Below the pieces are notes generated by a model. The model ran no database searches. It was not told the DNA's origin and was given only the letters and a program-made list of their open reading frames with translations. 64,000 nt of DNA, taken from positions 1-64,000 of the forward strand of contig JAFSLQ010000012.1 of NCBI GenBank assembly GCA_017448355.1, in the 5' to 3' direction. A program made the translations under genes and the position numbers. This document shows positions 34,008 to 43,995 of the stretch, piece by piece; position 1 is the stretch's first letter, and the number at the start of each line of letters is the position of its first letter. The stretch is from Clostridia bacterium. Lineage in GTDB: Bacteria > Bacillota > Clostridia > Christensenellales > Borkfalkiaceae.

Positions 34008-34022
34008 TGTACCATATGTACA
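34008..34022. promoter_or_regulatory. Palindrome at the prs transcription start
   Basis: TGTAC and GTACA arms with CATAT between them, starting six bases after the -10 box. Possible operator; short, so chance is not excluded. Confidence 0.4.
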
Positions 34023-34048
34023 TAAAGTTACATTAGGAGAAAAAAATT

Positions 34049-35002
34049 ATGATAACACACGGCAACTCTATCGAAATTATCAGCGGTAACGCCAACCGCC
34101 CGCTTGCGGAAGCGGTGGCGCAGCAACTTGGACTTACCCTTTCCGACGCGGAAGTCGGTAAATTTTCCGACGGCGAAATAAACGTTACTCTTCCGCACAC
34201 CGTAAGGGGAAAGGACGTTTTCATTATTCAGTCCACGTCAGCACCCGTCAACGACAATCTTATGGAACTGTTAATCTTAATCGACGCGTGCAAACGTGCG
34301 TCCGCAGGCAGAATAACGGCGGTTATGCCTTACTTCGGCTATGCCCGTCAGGACAGAAAGGCACGTCCCAGAGACCCGATTACCGCTAAACTCGTTGCCG
34401 ATATAATCACCAGCGCGGGTGCGGACAGGGTTATGACTATGGATCTTCACGCGGCGCAGATACAGGGCTTTTTTGAAATTCCCGTCGACCACCTTTACGG
34501 CGCGCCCCTTCTTGCTAAATATTTCAAGAAGAAAATGGACGAAAACTGGGTAGTCGTATCCCCCGACGTCGGCAGCGTCGGAAGGGCGAGAAACTTTGCT
34601 TCGCGCGTGGATGCGTCCCTTGCTATCGTCGATAAACGCCGTCCCAAAGCCAACGCCATAGAAATTATGAACGTAATAGGCGACGTCGAAGGCAAGACCT
34701 GCTTAATGGTAGACGATATGATTGACACTGCGGGCACAATCGTTCAGGGTGCGGAAGCGCTCGTTAAAAACGGCGCGAAGGAAGTTTATGCGTGCTGCAC
34801 GCACGGCGTTCTTTCAGGACCTGCGCTCGACAGACTTAACGCTTCGCCTATAAAAGAGATTGTCGTTTTAGACACTATCGATATGCCGGAAGCAATTAAA
34901 AATTGCCCGAAGATAAAGATAATGCCCGTTGCAAAATATATTGCAAAAGCGATAACGACGATATATTCCGACACTTCGCTTTCGGCAATTTACGAGGACT
35001 AA
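34049..35002 (+). CDS. prs: Ribose-phosphate pyrophosphokinase
   Basis: 317 aa, standard length. Features: FSDGEINV, the flexible YFGYARQDRKARPRDPI loop, MDLHAAQIQGFFEIPVDHL, and the PRPP-binding CLMVDDMIDTAGT. It makes PRPP for nucleotides, His, Trp and NAD. ATG 34049 with a TAGGAGA site. Own promoter; terminator 12 bp after the stop. Confidence 0.97.
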   Translation: MITHGNSIEIISGNANRPLAEAVAQQLGLTLSDAEVGKFSDGEINVTLPHTVRGKDVFIIQSTSAPVNDNLMELLILIDACKRASAGRITAVMPYFGYARQDRKARPRDPITAKLVADIITSAGADRVMTMDLHAAQIQGFFEIPVDHLYGAPLLAKYFKKKMDENWVVVSPDVGSVGRARNFASRVDASLAIVDKRRPKANAIEIMNVIGDVEGKTCLMVDDMIDTAGTIVQGAEALVKNGAKEVYACCTHGVLSGPALDRLNASPIKEIVVLDTIDMPEAIKNCPKIKIMPVAKYIAKAITTIYSDTSLSAIYED

Positions 35003-35013
35003 CTTAAAAACAC

Positions 35014-35045
35014 AAAAGCCGTTTGACACGTTAAACGGCTTTTTA
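35014..35045 (+). terminator. Terminator after prs
   Basis: 11-bp stem (35014-35024 and 35033-35043) with T-run; the pth ATG is only 12 bases after it. Confidence 0.85.
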
Positions 35046-35055
35046 TTTGGAAACT

Positions 35056-35628
35056 ATGAAATTAATAGTAGGGCTCGGCAATCCCGACAGACAATATTTA
35101 AATACCTATCATAATCTCGGCTTTATGTGCGCGGACAAAACCGCCGCGCTTTTTGACGCGCGCTTTACAAAGGAAAAATTTCGCGCGCTTATTGCCGAAG
35201 TCGGTTCGGGCGATAAAAAAATAATTATCGCTAAGCCCTTAACGTATATGAATCTTTCGGGCGAAAGCATAAGAGAAATAGTTTCTTTTTATAAAATAGA
35301 CGTTAAAGACGTACTGGTAATGTACGACGATTTTGACCTTAAAAAGGGCTTTATCAGAATACGCGAAAGCGGTTCTGCGGGCACGCACAACGGTATGCGG
35401 AACATCATAAAAGAGTTGGGGACTGAAAACTTCCCGCGGGTTCGCGTGGGGTTTAAGCCCGACGGCGATATGCAAATTCCGCTTATAGATTTCGTGCTTT
35501 CGGGAATAAAGGAAGAAGACAAGCCGTTATTTGAAAGGGCGACTGACACAGCCGCGCACGCTGCGGCGGACTTCGCAAAAGGCGCGGATATACCGTCGCT
35601 CGTTCAAAAGTATAACGGAAAAAAATAA
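35056..35628 (+). CDS. pth: Peptidyl-tRNA hydrolase
   Basis: 190 aa. MKLIVGLGNPDRQYLNTYHNLGF with Asn9 and the catalytic His19, KPLTYMNLSGES, MYDDFDL with the active-site Asp, GSAGTHNGMRNI and FPRVRVGF. The residue before the His is Tyr where most have Arg. It releases peptides from peptidyl-tRNA. A TTG at 35047 is in frame, but family alignment and position favour ATG 35056. Ribosome site is weak (GGAAACT). The 5' end sits just after the prs terminator, so pth depends on read-through or an unrecognised promoter. mfd follows. Confidence 0.95.
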   Translation: MKLIVGLGNPDRQYLNTYHNLGFMCADKTAALFDARFTKEKFRALIAEVGSGDKKIIIAKPLTYMNLSGESIREIVSFYKIDVKDVLVMYDDFDLKKGFIRIRESGSAGTHNGMRNIIKELGTENFPRVRVGFKPDGDMQIPLIDFVLSGIKEEDKPLFERATDTAAHAAADFAKGADIPSLVQKYNGKK

Positions 35629-35650
35629 CGCTTTAATTTTCGGTAGGAAT

Positions 35651-38600
35651 ATGCTTGAAAAAATCATAGCGTTAAGGAACAGGGGAAATTCCGTAAAGGA
35701 ATTTCTTTTAAGTATCCGCCAAGGTATACCTTCGGCGGTTTTCGGTGTTTCGGACGCTTTTAAAAATTATCTTGTCGCTACGATAGACGAACCCGTTTTA
35801 TACGTGGTTAAAGACAATCTCGCGGCGGCTTCCGCCGCGCGCGCCATTAAGGAATTTACGGCTAAAAAAACCGTCGTTCTTCCCGCCAAGGAAGAAACGC
35901 TTATTTCTACCCGCGCTTTTTCCAAGGACGGACTGTATCAGCGCATAAGCGCGATAAAAAACGTTAAAAACGCCGACGTTATCATCACGACCGCGGAAGC
36001 GTTAATGCAGACTTTTCCGAAAAGCGTTAAAAGTATAACCGTTATGCGCGGTCAAACGCTTTCACGAGACGAACTTATCGCGTTTTTGACCGAAACGGGG
36101 TACGAGCGGGCGGATAGCGTAGAAGTAAAAGGCGCTTTTTCGGTGCGGGGCGACGTACTCGACATCTTTTTAATAGACAAAAGCGAACCTATAAGAATAG
36201 ACTTTTTCGACGACGTAGTAGAGAATATAAAGACCTTCGATATAGAAACGAGAAAATCGACGGGCGGCATAAAATCGGTCGAAATTTTACAGGCAAAAGA
36301 GTACGTTTTTAACGGGGAAGAGATAAAAAGCCTTCTTGCCGTTGCGAAAAACGAACTTCTTTCCGCAGACAAGACCCGTAAATCACGGCTAAGAGAAATT
36401 TACGACGACCTTATATTATCCGCGGAGAAAAACGACGAAGGGTTAGACGTTTTATCGCCGCTTAAAGCCGATTGCGGCACGGTATTCGACGCATTAAAGC
36501 CCGATACGGTAGTGGTTTTTGACGACGCAAAGCGTATTTACGACCTTGCGGTATTAGTGCAAACGGAGTTTGACGAACGCTTTAAATCGTTGTTTTCCGC
36601 GGGCGAAGTCTTTTCGTTCGCAGGTCATAACCTTTTTGGCGTAGAAGAATTGAGAACTCGGCTGTTAAAATACCGCGAGACTACTCTCCAAGCGCTTTCG
36701 ACGGCTGTTCCGTTTTTTAATCCGCTTAAAATAATAAATCCCAAGTGCGGCGGAATAGTCAATTACAGACTGGACTTTAAAGAAGTTTTCACAGATATAG
36801 ATAACTGGCTGTATTCGGGGTATTCGGTACTCGTGTTGGCGGGCGATGTTCACCGCGCCGAAATGCTTTGCGGAGACTTATCGGAACATGGGATTGCGTC
36901 TTCACTTCAAGAAGAAAGCGAATTGAAAGGCGTCGTAATCTCTAACGAAACTTTAAGCGCGGGCTTTATTTTTCACGAAGAAAAGGTTGTCGTTATAGGC
37001 AGCGGCAATCTTTACGCGAGAAAATCCGAAAGTCGTAAATTCAAGGTTCGTCGTCAGAGTTTTTTCACCGCGCCGGAAGTAGGCGATTACTGCGTGCACG
37101 AAGTTCACGGTATCGGCAGAGTTTTAGGTTCTAAAAAGATTTCCACGACGGAAGGAACGAAAGATTACGTGGCGGTAGAGTATCACGGCGGCGACGTGTT
37201 GTACGTACCCGTCGAACAGATGGATATTTTAACGCGGTATTTAGGCAGCGAGAAAAAGCCTAAACTTTCTAAAATCGGTGGCGCAGACTTTGAAAAAATC
37301 AAAAAGGCCGTTAAAGAAAGTATTCGCAAAATGTCCTTCGACCTTAAAAAACTTTACTCCGAACGGGATACGACCGAAGGGTTTGCTTTTTCTATAGACG
37401 ATGAACTTGAAAAGGCGTTTGCAGACGCGTTTTCGTTTGAAGAAACGCCCGACCAGATTGTCGCCGACGAAGACATTAAAAAAGATATGGAAAGCCGCAA
37501 AGTTATGGACAGGCTTATCTGCGGCGACGTGGGATTCGGCAAGACGGAAGTGGCGTTCCGCGCCGTATTCCGCGCTGTGGTAAGCGGAAAGCAAGCGGCA
37601 CTTTTAGCACCGACTACTATTTTAACCGAACAGCACTTTAATACGGCGAAAGAAAGATTTAAAAATTTCGGCGTGAAAATCGCCGTGCTGAATAGGTTCA
37701 AAACGGCGAAAGAACAGACAAAAATATTAAACGACTTAAAAGAAGGCAAAATAGATTTTATTATCGGTACGCACAGGCTTTTAAGTAAAGACGTTGCGTT
37801 CCGCGATTTGGGGCTTTTGGTTTTAGACGAAGAACAGCGTTTCGGCGTAGAACATAAAGAAAAAATAAAACTTTTAAAAAAGAACGTAGACACTTTAACT
37901 TTAACCGCAACGCCGATACCGAGAACTCTGCATATGTCGCTATCGGGAATTCGTTCCATAAGCGTTATAAACACGCCGCCCAAAAAGCGGCTGCCCGTAC
38001 AGACTTACGTCGTTGAAGAAACGGAAGTTTTGATTAAAGACGCGATAAGTAAAGAGATAAACCGCGGCGGGCAGGCGTTCGTGCTTTATAACAGGGTTGA
38101 AAGCATATTTACGTTTGCGGCAAAGTTAAAAGCGCTTATGCCGAACGTTAAACTGACCGTTATTCACGGCAGAATGGACGAAAGAACGATGGAAAAAAAC
38201 GTTATGGATTTTTATCAGGGAAATACCGACGTTTTGGTTTCCACCACGATAATCGAAAACGGCATAGACTTGCCGCGCGCTAACACCTTGATTGTTATCG
38301 ACGCGGATAAATTAGGACTTTCGACGCTGTACCAGTTGAAGGGGAGAGTGGGAAGAAGCGACCGCTTGGCCTACGCCTACTTTACCTTTAAACGCGACAA
38401 GATTTTAAGCGATACCGCGTTTGAACGGCTTAACGCTATTATCGAATTTACCGAAATGGGCAGCGGCATTAAAATCGCGATGCGGGACTTGGAAATTCGC
38501 GGCGCGGGCAATATTTTGGGTGCGGAACAGCACGGTCATATGGATAAAATCGGGTACGAATTATATTCTAAACTACTCCGCGAAGAGATGGCCGGGAAAG

Positions 38601-39049
38601 AAGAAAAAACGCCCGAACTCGACGTCAGACTTAACGCCTATATTCCCGAAAGTTATATAGAAGGCAACGTCGCGCGTATGGACGCTTATAAAGAGATAGC
38701 GGAAATTCAGTCCGAAAAAGCCGAAAAAGAGTTTATCTCCGCGATAACCGACGCTTACGGAGAAATTCCCGACGAAGTTAAAAATCTCATCAATATAGCC
38801 GTCGTAAAATATCTCGCTATGAAGATTTCCGCATGCACAATCACTGTATCGAAGGACGAAACAAGCCTTTCTTTCGAGACTTTTAACGTGTTTAACAATG
38901 ACAAACTTATGTCTGCGATTGACGCCTTTTCGGACAGAGTAAGAATTTCCATGGCGGTAAAGCCCAAACTCGATTTTACGCTTAAAGGCGAGAATAATGC
39001 CGAAAAACTCGTAAGTGTTCGCGAATTTTTGGCGCTTGCCGTAAAATAA
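35651..39049 (+). CDS. mfd: Transcription-repair coupling factor Mfd
   Basis: 1132 aa after start correction. UvrB-like N-terminal module, RNA polymerase-interacting domain around CVHEVHGIGRVLG, then the RecG-like translocase: Walker A GDVGFGKTE (Lys631), LAPTTILTEQH, DEEQ box (726-729), TATPIPRTL and GRVGRSDR, and the TRCF C-terminal domain. It removes stalled RNA polymerase at lesions and recruits UvrA. A frame opens at 35531 inside pth, but the TAGGAAT site is just before ATG 35651, and homologs begin there. pth-mfd is a common gene order. Confidence 0.96.
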   Translation: MLEKIIALRNRGNSVKEFLLSIRQGIPSAVFGVSDAFKNYLVATIDEPVLYVVKDNLAAASAARAIKEFTAKKTVVLPAKEETLISTRAFSKDGLYQRISAIKNVKNADVIITTAEALMQTFPKSVKSITVMRGQTLSRDELIAFLTETGYERADSVEVKGAFSVRGDVLDIFLIDKSEPIRIDFFDDVVENIKTFDIETRKSTGGIKSVEILQAKEYVFNGEEIKSLLAVAKNELLSADKTRKSRLREIYDDLILSAEKNDEGLDVLSPLKADCGTVFDALKPDTVVVFDDAKRIYDLAVLVQTEFDERFKSLFSAGEVFSFAGHNLFGVEELRTRLLKYRETTLQALSTAVPFFNPLKIINPKCGGIVNYRLDFKEVFTDIDNWLYSGYSVLVLAGDVHRAEMLCGDLSEHGIASSLQEESELKGVVISNETLSAGFIFHEEKVVVIGSGNLYARKSESRKFKVRRQSFFTAPEVGDYCVHEVHGIGRVLGSKKISTTEGTKDYVAVEYHGGDVLYVPVEQMDILTRYLGSEKKPKLSKIGGADFEKIKKAVKESIRKMSFDLKKLYSERDTTEGFAFSIDDELEKAFADAFSFEETPDQIVADEDIKKDMESRKVMDRLICGDVGFGKTEVAFRAVFRAVVSGKQAALLAPTTILTEQHFNTAKERFKNFGVKIAVLNRFKTAKEQTKILNDLKEGKIDFIIGTHRLLSKDVAFRDLGLLVLDEEQRFGVEHKEKIKLLKKNVDTLTLTATPIPRTLHMSLSGIRSISVINTPPKKRLPVQTYVVEETEVLIKDAISKEINRGGQAFVLYNRVESIFTFAAKLKALMPNVKLTVIHGRMDERTMEKNVMDFYQGNTDVLVSTTIIENGIDLPRANTLIVIDADKLGLSTLYQLKGRVGRSDRLAYAYFTFKRDKILSDTAFERLNAIIEFTEMGSGIKIAMRDLEIRGAGNILGAEQHGHMDKIGYELYSKLLREEMAGKEEKTPELDVRLNAYIPESYIEGNVARMDAYKEIAEIQSEKAEKEFISAITDAYGEIPDEVKNLINIAVVKYLAMKISACTITVSKDETSLSFETFNVFNNDKLMSAIDAFSDRVRISMAVKPKLDFTLKGENNAEKLVSVREFLALAVK

Positions 39050-39103
39050 TCGCAAAATCGCGGAGTTTCTTGCAACTAAAATTTTCAAAAAGCGGAAAAA
39101 CGA

Positions 39104-39132
39104 TTGCAATTTTATACGGTTTAGTATATACT
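39104..39132 (+). promoter_or_regulatory. Promoter of the foldase lipoprotein gene
   Basis: TTGCAA (39104-39109), 17 bp, TATACT (39127-39132). Confidence 0.8.
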
Positions 39133-39178
39133 TATTGAGTATAGCGAAAATTGTTTTCTATCTTTCGGAGAAATTTGT

Positions 39179-41023
39179 ATGAAAAAAAGATTGATTAAAC
39201 TTATCACATTGATTTTATCCGTCGTTATCGGAATAGCGGGACTTTCGGGTTGCCGCCTTGTTACTAAAAATTCCGAACGCGACCTTGACCAGATTGTTGC
39301 GACGGTAAACGTCAATCAGGAAGAAAATATTTATAAAAAAGACCTTGTTATGGGCTATATGAATTACGGTTACGTTTACGTGCAGTATTACGGCTACACC
39401 GCCGAAAAGGTGTATACGCTAATTCTTAACAATCTCGTAGATAACCGCATTATAGTTCAGGTCGCTTACGAACAGTTTGAAAATACTTCGGTTAAAGACA
39501 ATACTAAGGCGCAATTTACTCCCGAAAGATATCTTGACGAAGAAGAGATAACCGAAGCGAAATATAACACGTATAAGTCTTTGAACGATTTACTTGATTC
39601 TTATTCCAAAGACAATTCTTACGCCGAAACGAAAGATACTTTGTATCTTGACGTAAGAACCGTTCCGACGGACGCGGCTAATGCCGAAAAGGACGTCGAT
39701 AAGGCGGCGTACGTCGAAAATATCGATAAAAACGGTTTCGACGTGTCGAGTGACACCTATAAACGCGCGGCGTTCAATAAGGTTATCGAACTTCTTAAAG
39801 ACGCGAACCTTTTGGGTAACGACTATAAAGGCGATTTAAGAGAAACGGAATATTTTAAACTATTACTTAAAAGCAATTATGAAAACGAAATAGTTGAAAA
39901 TTACGAAGAATCCGTTCTTGACGAAATAAAGGCAAGCGTCAGTTACGAAAATTTACAGGCTTTGTATCAGGAAAAACTTAATGCGCAGAAAGAGTGGTCG
40001 AATAGCGATTTTGTGTCCGCGCTTAAATCCGCAAGTGCGACAAGCCCCATTTTATACAGCAACCAAAGCGGAACTTACGGCTACGTTTATAACCTTCTTT
40101 TGGGCGTAAACGATTACCAGAGCGCAAAAATTTCAGAGTTACAGGAAGAACGCACGCACGAAACCTGGTCGGAAGATAAATATGCCGAAGAAAGGGCGAA
40201 AGTTTTAGCGAATACGATTGCGAAAGACTTACGCAACACGTGGATTTTATCGGGTTACGACTTTGATTTTGAAACCAAGACTTTTACTGGCGATTATACT
40301 TTTGCCGAAAACGCGGAAAACAGTCTTCCCTTCCAAGGCGAAGTAAGTAAGGTCAGAGACGCGGACGAAGAACACAATCTTTCCGCAGTATACAGTATAG
40401 ACAGCATTAAAACTTTCGGGCTTAAAGAATTTACGGAATTTGTGAACGAGTACGTTTACGGCGATAAAAACGTAGGCGGATATTCCGAAGACGTAAATAT
40501 TTACCGCGAATACAATAATGACAGTAAACCCGAAGAGTATGACGCTAAGATAAACGAATTACTGTTTGCCTTCTCCACCGACCCAGGTTCAGTCAATACC
40601 TATAAAGGTTACGTAATTTCACCCGACAACAGCGAATATGTTAAGACTTTCGGCGACGCGGGCAAGGCGCTTTTAGACGCGGGCGGCAGCAGTTATAAAG
40701 TGGTTGCGTCCGATTACGGATATCATTTTATGTTCTTCTCGGAAGTATGGACTTTGGACAAAGGTTATGCGGATTTAGACGCTTATCTTGAATATTTAGG
40801 TATAGACAGCGGCGCGGAATATTTTGCCGAAATGATGGATAACTGGGAAGAATTTGAAGAAGAAAACAATTTCTTATTTGTTTTAACCGGCGAGTTGATT
40901 TCCGAAAAACTTTCCGACGCGTCTACGAGAAGCAGACAGAATGTTACCTTTAAATATCGTTACGGCGATAAAAAAGATTGTACTAAAATCTATAAAGACA
41001 GATTTGCCGACCTTCTCGGTTAA
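39179..41023 (+). CDS. PrsA/SurA-like foldase lipoprotein
   Basis: 614 aa, about twice the usual PrsA. Lipobox LSGC with Cys25. The N-terminal part (IVATVNVNQEENIYKKDLV, later LILNNLVDNRIIVQ) resembles SurA_N chaperone helices. Near residues 460-530 a diverged parvulin-like segment is visible (INELLFAFSTDPGS, then a VVASDYGYHFMFF end that matches the GYHIIK end of parvulins). The enzymatic His/Cys pattern is not clear. It would assist folding of exported proteins outside the membrane. Immediately downstream of mfd, a position where PrsA-like genes are often found. Confidence 0.72.
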   Translation: MKKRLIKLITLILSVVIGIAGLSGCRLVTKNSERDLDQIVATVNVNQEENIYKKDLVMGYMNYGYVYVQYYGYTAEKVYTLILNNLVDNRIIVQVAYEQFENTSVKDNTKAQFTPERYLDEEEITEAKYNTYKSLNDLLDSYSKDNSYAETKDTLYLDVRTVPTDAANAEKDVDKAAYVENIDKNGFDVSSDTYKRAAFNKVIELLKDANLLGNDYKGDLRETEYFKLLLKSNYENEIVENYEESVLDEIKASVSYENLQALYQEKLNAQKEWSNSDFVSALKSASATSPILYSNQSGTYGYVYNLLLGVNDYQSAKISELQEERTHETWSEDKYAEERAKVLANTIAKDLRNTWILSGYDFDFETKTFTGDYTFAENAENSLPFQGEVSKVRDADEEHNLSAVYSIDSIKTFGLKEFTEFVNEYVYGDKNVGGYSEDVNIYREYNNDSKPEEYDAKINELLFAFSTDPGSVNTYKGYVISPDNSEYVKTFGDAGKALLDAGGSSYKVVASDYGYHFMFFSEVWTLDKGYADLDAYLEYLGIDSGAEYFAEMMDNWEEFEEENNFLFVLTGELISEKLSDASTRSRQNVTFKYRYGDKKDCTKIYKDRFADLLG

Positions 41024-41040
41024 AAATAAAATTGAATTTC

Positions 41041-41070
41041 ACGGGGGCAAAACGGGCGTTTTGCCCCCGT
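41041..41070 (+). terminator. Terminator after the foldase gene
   Basis: 14-bp perfect stem (41041-41054 and 41057-41070); the T-run is poor (TTATAATG), so termination may be partial. Confidence 0.6.
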
Positions 41071-41098
41071 TATAATGAAAAAAATAAGGTTTTCTATT

Positions 41099-41824
41099 AT
41101 GATTAAACTTGAAACGCATTGTCACTCGCTAGGCGGAAGCCCTTGCGCCACCTCGCCGAACCGAATTCTGATTGACGATTACGTGCGCGCCGGCTACGGC
41201 GGAGTGGTAATTACAAATCATATCGCAAAGGGCAGTTATGCTTTTTTGCAAGGCGAAACACATGCCGAAAAGATACGGTTTTACTTCGCTTTAATCGAGA
41301 CTTTGCGTGAACAGTTGAAACCGTTTAATATAAAGGTGTTCAGCGGTTCGGAAGTTCGCGTAATTCCCGAAAACGGAAGTATTTTCGGAGAAGAATTTAT
41401 GGTTTACGGCATCACCGAAAAGGATATGACGGACAATAAACCGTTTTATACTTTTACACAGGAAGAACTGTTCCGTTTTGCCGAAAAACGCGGACTTTTT
41501 ATGTATCAGACGCACCCTTTCAGAGACGGCGTTATCGTCGGCAATCCTGAATTTTTGCACGGTGCGGAAGCGTTTAACGGACATTTTCACCATTTTAATC
41601 ATAACGATAAAGCAAAAGAATTTTGTGAAAAACACAATCTCATAGGGCTGTCCGGCACAGATTATCATCACGAAAATCAGCCCATTACCGCGGGAATTTT
41701 CGTGCCGGACAACATATGCACGAACGAGCAATTAATTTCATATATATTCAATAATAAATTTGAAATTATTTCAGACGCGTTAACTTATGAGCGCGAAGTG
41801 AAAAAATTTAAAGGTATAATATGA
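41099..41824 (+). CDS. PHP-domain phosphoesterase
   Basis: 241 aa. PHP metal-site motifs: THCHSLGG at the start, TNHIAKG, the Glu of SGSEVRV, QTHPFRDG, and GTDYHHENQ. PHP proteins hydrolyse phosphoesters with two or three metal ions; many are histidinol-phosphatase-like. An upstream ATG at 41075 is directly after the hairpin; ATG 41099 has an AAGG site ten bases before it and is preferred. The gene overlaps the AEC transporter by four bases. Confidence 0.85.
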   Translation: MIKLETHCHSLGGSPCATSPNRILIDDYVRAGYGGVVITNHIAKGSYAFLQGETHAEKIRFYFALIETLREQLKPFNIKVFSGSEVRVIPENGSIFGEEFMVYGITEKDMTDNKPFYTFTQEELFRFAEKRGLFMYQTHPFRDGVIVGNPEFLHGAEAFNGHFHHFNHNDKAKEFCEKHNLIGLSGTDYHHENQPITAGIFVPDNICTNEQLISYIFNNKFEIISDALTYEREVKKFKGII

Positions 41825-42825
41825 AAATAGAATTTATCGACGTTTTAATTACGGTAGTATTTTTACTCGTGCTTGCGCTTCCGGGGTTTATTTTTGCTAA
41901 GTTAAAACTTTTACCCGACAAAACCGCACAGGCGCTTTCTACAATCGTGTTGTACTGCTGTCAATCGGTACTCGTTATCACGAGTTTCCAAAAGCGTGCG
42001 TTTGAACCAGCAATAGGACTTAATCTTTTGTGGGTAGTACTGCTTTCAACGGCTGTGCATATGTTAATGTTTTTGATACTTAAACTTGTTTTTATCAAAA
42101 AAAGTACGGAATCCAAGATAAAAGTAGTAAAATATGCCGGCGTTTTTTCTAACTGCGGGTTTATGGGCTTTCCCTTTTTGCAGTCTCTGTTTAATGATAA
42201 CGCCGCTTTGCTTGCGGAAATTATGATTTACGGCGCGGCGGTGATTGCCGTGTTCAACGTGCTTAACTGGACTTTCGGCGTGTACATAATGACGGGGAAT
42301 AGAAAACTTGTTTCCGCTAAAAAAATATTGCTTAATCCCGTTATTATTTCCGTTGCGATAGGGCTTTTGTTGTTCTTCGTGCTGCCGCGCCCGCTTGCGG
42401 ATTTAGCGGCAAACGGAACTGTCGCCGATAAGATTTTAACTAAATTAATGCAAAGTTTAAATTATATTGCGGAAATGGTTACCCCCGTATCGATGATAGT
42501 CGTTGGTATAAGACTTGCAAACGTCAATGTAAAACAGTTGTTTATGGATAAATGGGCGTACGTATCGGCTTTTTTCAAACTCATCGTTATGCCGCTTATC
42601 GCAATCCTTGCCGTTGCCTTTTTGCCTGTTGCAAATACGGTTAAATATACGGTGTTCTTTTTGCTTTCAATGCCCGCGGCGACGGGAACGGCGATGTTTG
42701 CCGTAAAATTTAACAGCGACAGCGATTTTGCGTCTGTCTGCGTGTTGCTTTCTACAATACTTTCGGTAATCACAATTCCGCTTTTATTCCTTTTAATTAA
42801 CGGAGTGTTCGGGATTTCGATATAA
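41821..42825 (+). CDS. AEC-family (auxin efflux carrier-like) transporter
   Basis: 334 aa, ten hydrophobic segments. The two halves show the typical family boxes: KYAGVFSNCGFMGFPFLQSLF in the first and FFLLSMPAATGTAMFAVKF in the second. Bacterial members export or import organic acids (for example malate). Start ATG 41821 within an ATGA overlap with the PHP gene, so coupled. An SDR gene follows 11 bp later. Confidence 0.88.
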   Translation: MKIEFIDVLITVVFLLVLALPGFIFAKLKLLPDKTAQALSTIVLYCCQSVLVITSFQKRAFEPAIGLNLLWVVLLSTAVHMLMFLILKLVFIKKSTESKIKVVKYAGVFSNCGFMGFPFLQSLFNDNAALLAEIMIYGAAVIAVFNVLNWTFGVYIMTGNRKLVSAKKILLNPVIISVAIGLLLFFVLPRPLADLAANGTVADKILTKLMQSLNYIAEMVTPVSMIVVGIRLANVNVKQLFMDKWAYVSAFFKLIVMPLIAILAVAFLPVANTVKYTVFFLLSMPAATGTAMFAVKFNSDSDFASVCVLLSTILSVITIPLLFLLINGVFGISI

Positions 42826-42836
42826 TAGGTGCTTTT

Positions 42837-43679
42837 ATGGGAAAACTTAATATTGTTATAACGGGTGCAAGCGACGGCATAGGCAAAGCCGCCGCCAAAC
42901 AACTTAAAGATTTAGGGCATAACGTCGTTATTGTTGGGCGTTCGGCAGAGAAAACCCAAAAAGCCGCGCAAGAACTCGGCGTGCCTTATCATCTTGCCGA
43001 TTATTCAAAACTTTCCGACGTAGTTCGTCTTGCAGACGAGTTAAAGACTCACGATAAAATTGACGTGCTTTGCAATAACGCGGGTGGCGCACAGGGTGAA
43101 CGCATCGTTACAGAAGACGGTTTTGAAAAAACTTTTCAGGTAAACGTACTCGGCGGATTTGTTCTTACAAAACTTTTAATAGATAAACTTGTTGAGTGCC
43201 GCGCAAAAGTCATACAGACCGCAAGTATCGCGGCGAATCTTTTCGGGGCGGATTTTAAAGGGGACGATTTTAATAACGAAAATAATTATGCGCCCTTTCG
43301 TGCATACGGGTACGCGAAACTCGAAGATATATTGTTTACAAGGGAACTTGACAGAAGGTTTAAGGATAAAGGCATTAAAGCCGTTGCGTTTGAACCCGGG
43401 GTTGTAAGGACGAACTTTGCTTCGGAATCAAAGGGTTTTGTAAAATTTTGTTATCACTCACCTCTTAAATATCTGTTTACAATATCGCCGGAAAAAAGCG
43501 CGGAAAGACTAATAAAACTTGCGCTTGGCGCACCTGATAAAGACTTTATTTGCGGCGAAGTTTACAGTAAAGATAAGATTATGAAATTAAAGTATCAGGA
43601 TACGAACAATGCCGCCGCAAGACTATGGGATTTTTGCGACAATGTATTAAATTCCATACGTGTTTTGCAGGATATTTAA
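42837..43679 (+). CDS. Short-chain dehydrogenase/reductase
   Basis: 280 aa, classical SDR: nucleotide motif GASDGIG, NNAG, the catalytic Ser in TASIAAN and the YxxxK motif YGYAKLED. Arg of VGRSAEK after beta-2 suggests NADP. Retinol-dehydrogenase-like in layout (long loop after NNAG and FEPGVVRT). Third gene of the PHP-AEC-SDR run; the substrate is unknown. Confidence 0.85.
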   Translation: MGKLNIVITGASDGIGKAAAKQLKDLGHNVVIVGRSAEKTQKAAQELGVPYHLADYSKLSDVVRLADELKTHDKIDVLCNNAGGAQGERIVTEDGFEKTFQVNVLGGFVLTKLLIDKLVECRAKVIQTASIAANLFGADFKGDDFNNENNYAPFRAYGYAKLEDILFTRELDRRFKDKGIKAVAFEPGVVRTNFASESKGFVKFCYHSPLKYLFTISPEKSAERLIKLALGAPDKDFICGEVYSKDKIMKLKYQDTNNAAARLWDFCDNVLNSIRVLQDI

Positions 43680-43707
43680 AAAAAGGCGTAAAAGACTGAT
43701 TTAATAT

Positions 43708-43736
43708 TTGACAAACGCGTTTTAATGTTATACAAT
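43708..43736 (+). promoter_or_regulatory. tRNA-Arg promoter
   Basis: TTGACA (43708-43713), 17 bp, TACAAT (43731-43736), about 50 bp before the tRNA. Confidence 0.8.
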
Positions 43737-43786
43737 AATATGGCTTGCTTATGAAAAACGAGTATGTATTATTTTAATAACATTTT

Positions 43787-43863
43787 GCGCCATTAGCTCA
43801 ATTGGATAGAGCGTTGGTCTACGGAACCAAAGGTTAGGGGTTCGAGTCCCTTATGGCGCGCCA
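43787..43863 (+). tRNA. tRNA-Arg (anticodon ACG)
   Basis: 77 nt with CCA encoded. Acceptor GCGCCAT pairs with ATGGCGC (43853-43859), D arm GCTC/GAGC, anticodon stem TTGGT/ACCAA with loop CTACGGA, so anticodon ACG, T arm with GGTTCGAGTCC. The A34 is expected to be inosine, made by the TadA encoded at 33495. A terminator follows directly. Confidence 0.97.
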
Positions 43864-43898
43864 AGAAAACCGACACGTTTTTACGTGTCGGTTTTCTT
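43863..43898 (+). terminator. Terminator after tRNA-Arg
   Basis: 15-bp stem (43863-43877 and 43884-43898) with T-rich loop and right arm. Confidence 0.85.
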
Positions 43899-43995
43899 GT
43901 GTTATAAGTGCGAGAACGCTTACGGTTCGTCCGTCGTTGACGGACAATCTTTGACGGGCAAGGACATCGTAGCAAACGCAAGTTTGCGGAGATGC

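Noticed and set aside
35531..35650. Longer Mfd start at 35531
   Set aside because: The extra 40 codons overlap pth and carry no Mfd similarity; the ribosome site precedes ATG 35651.
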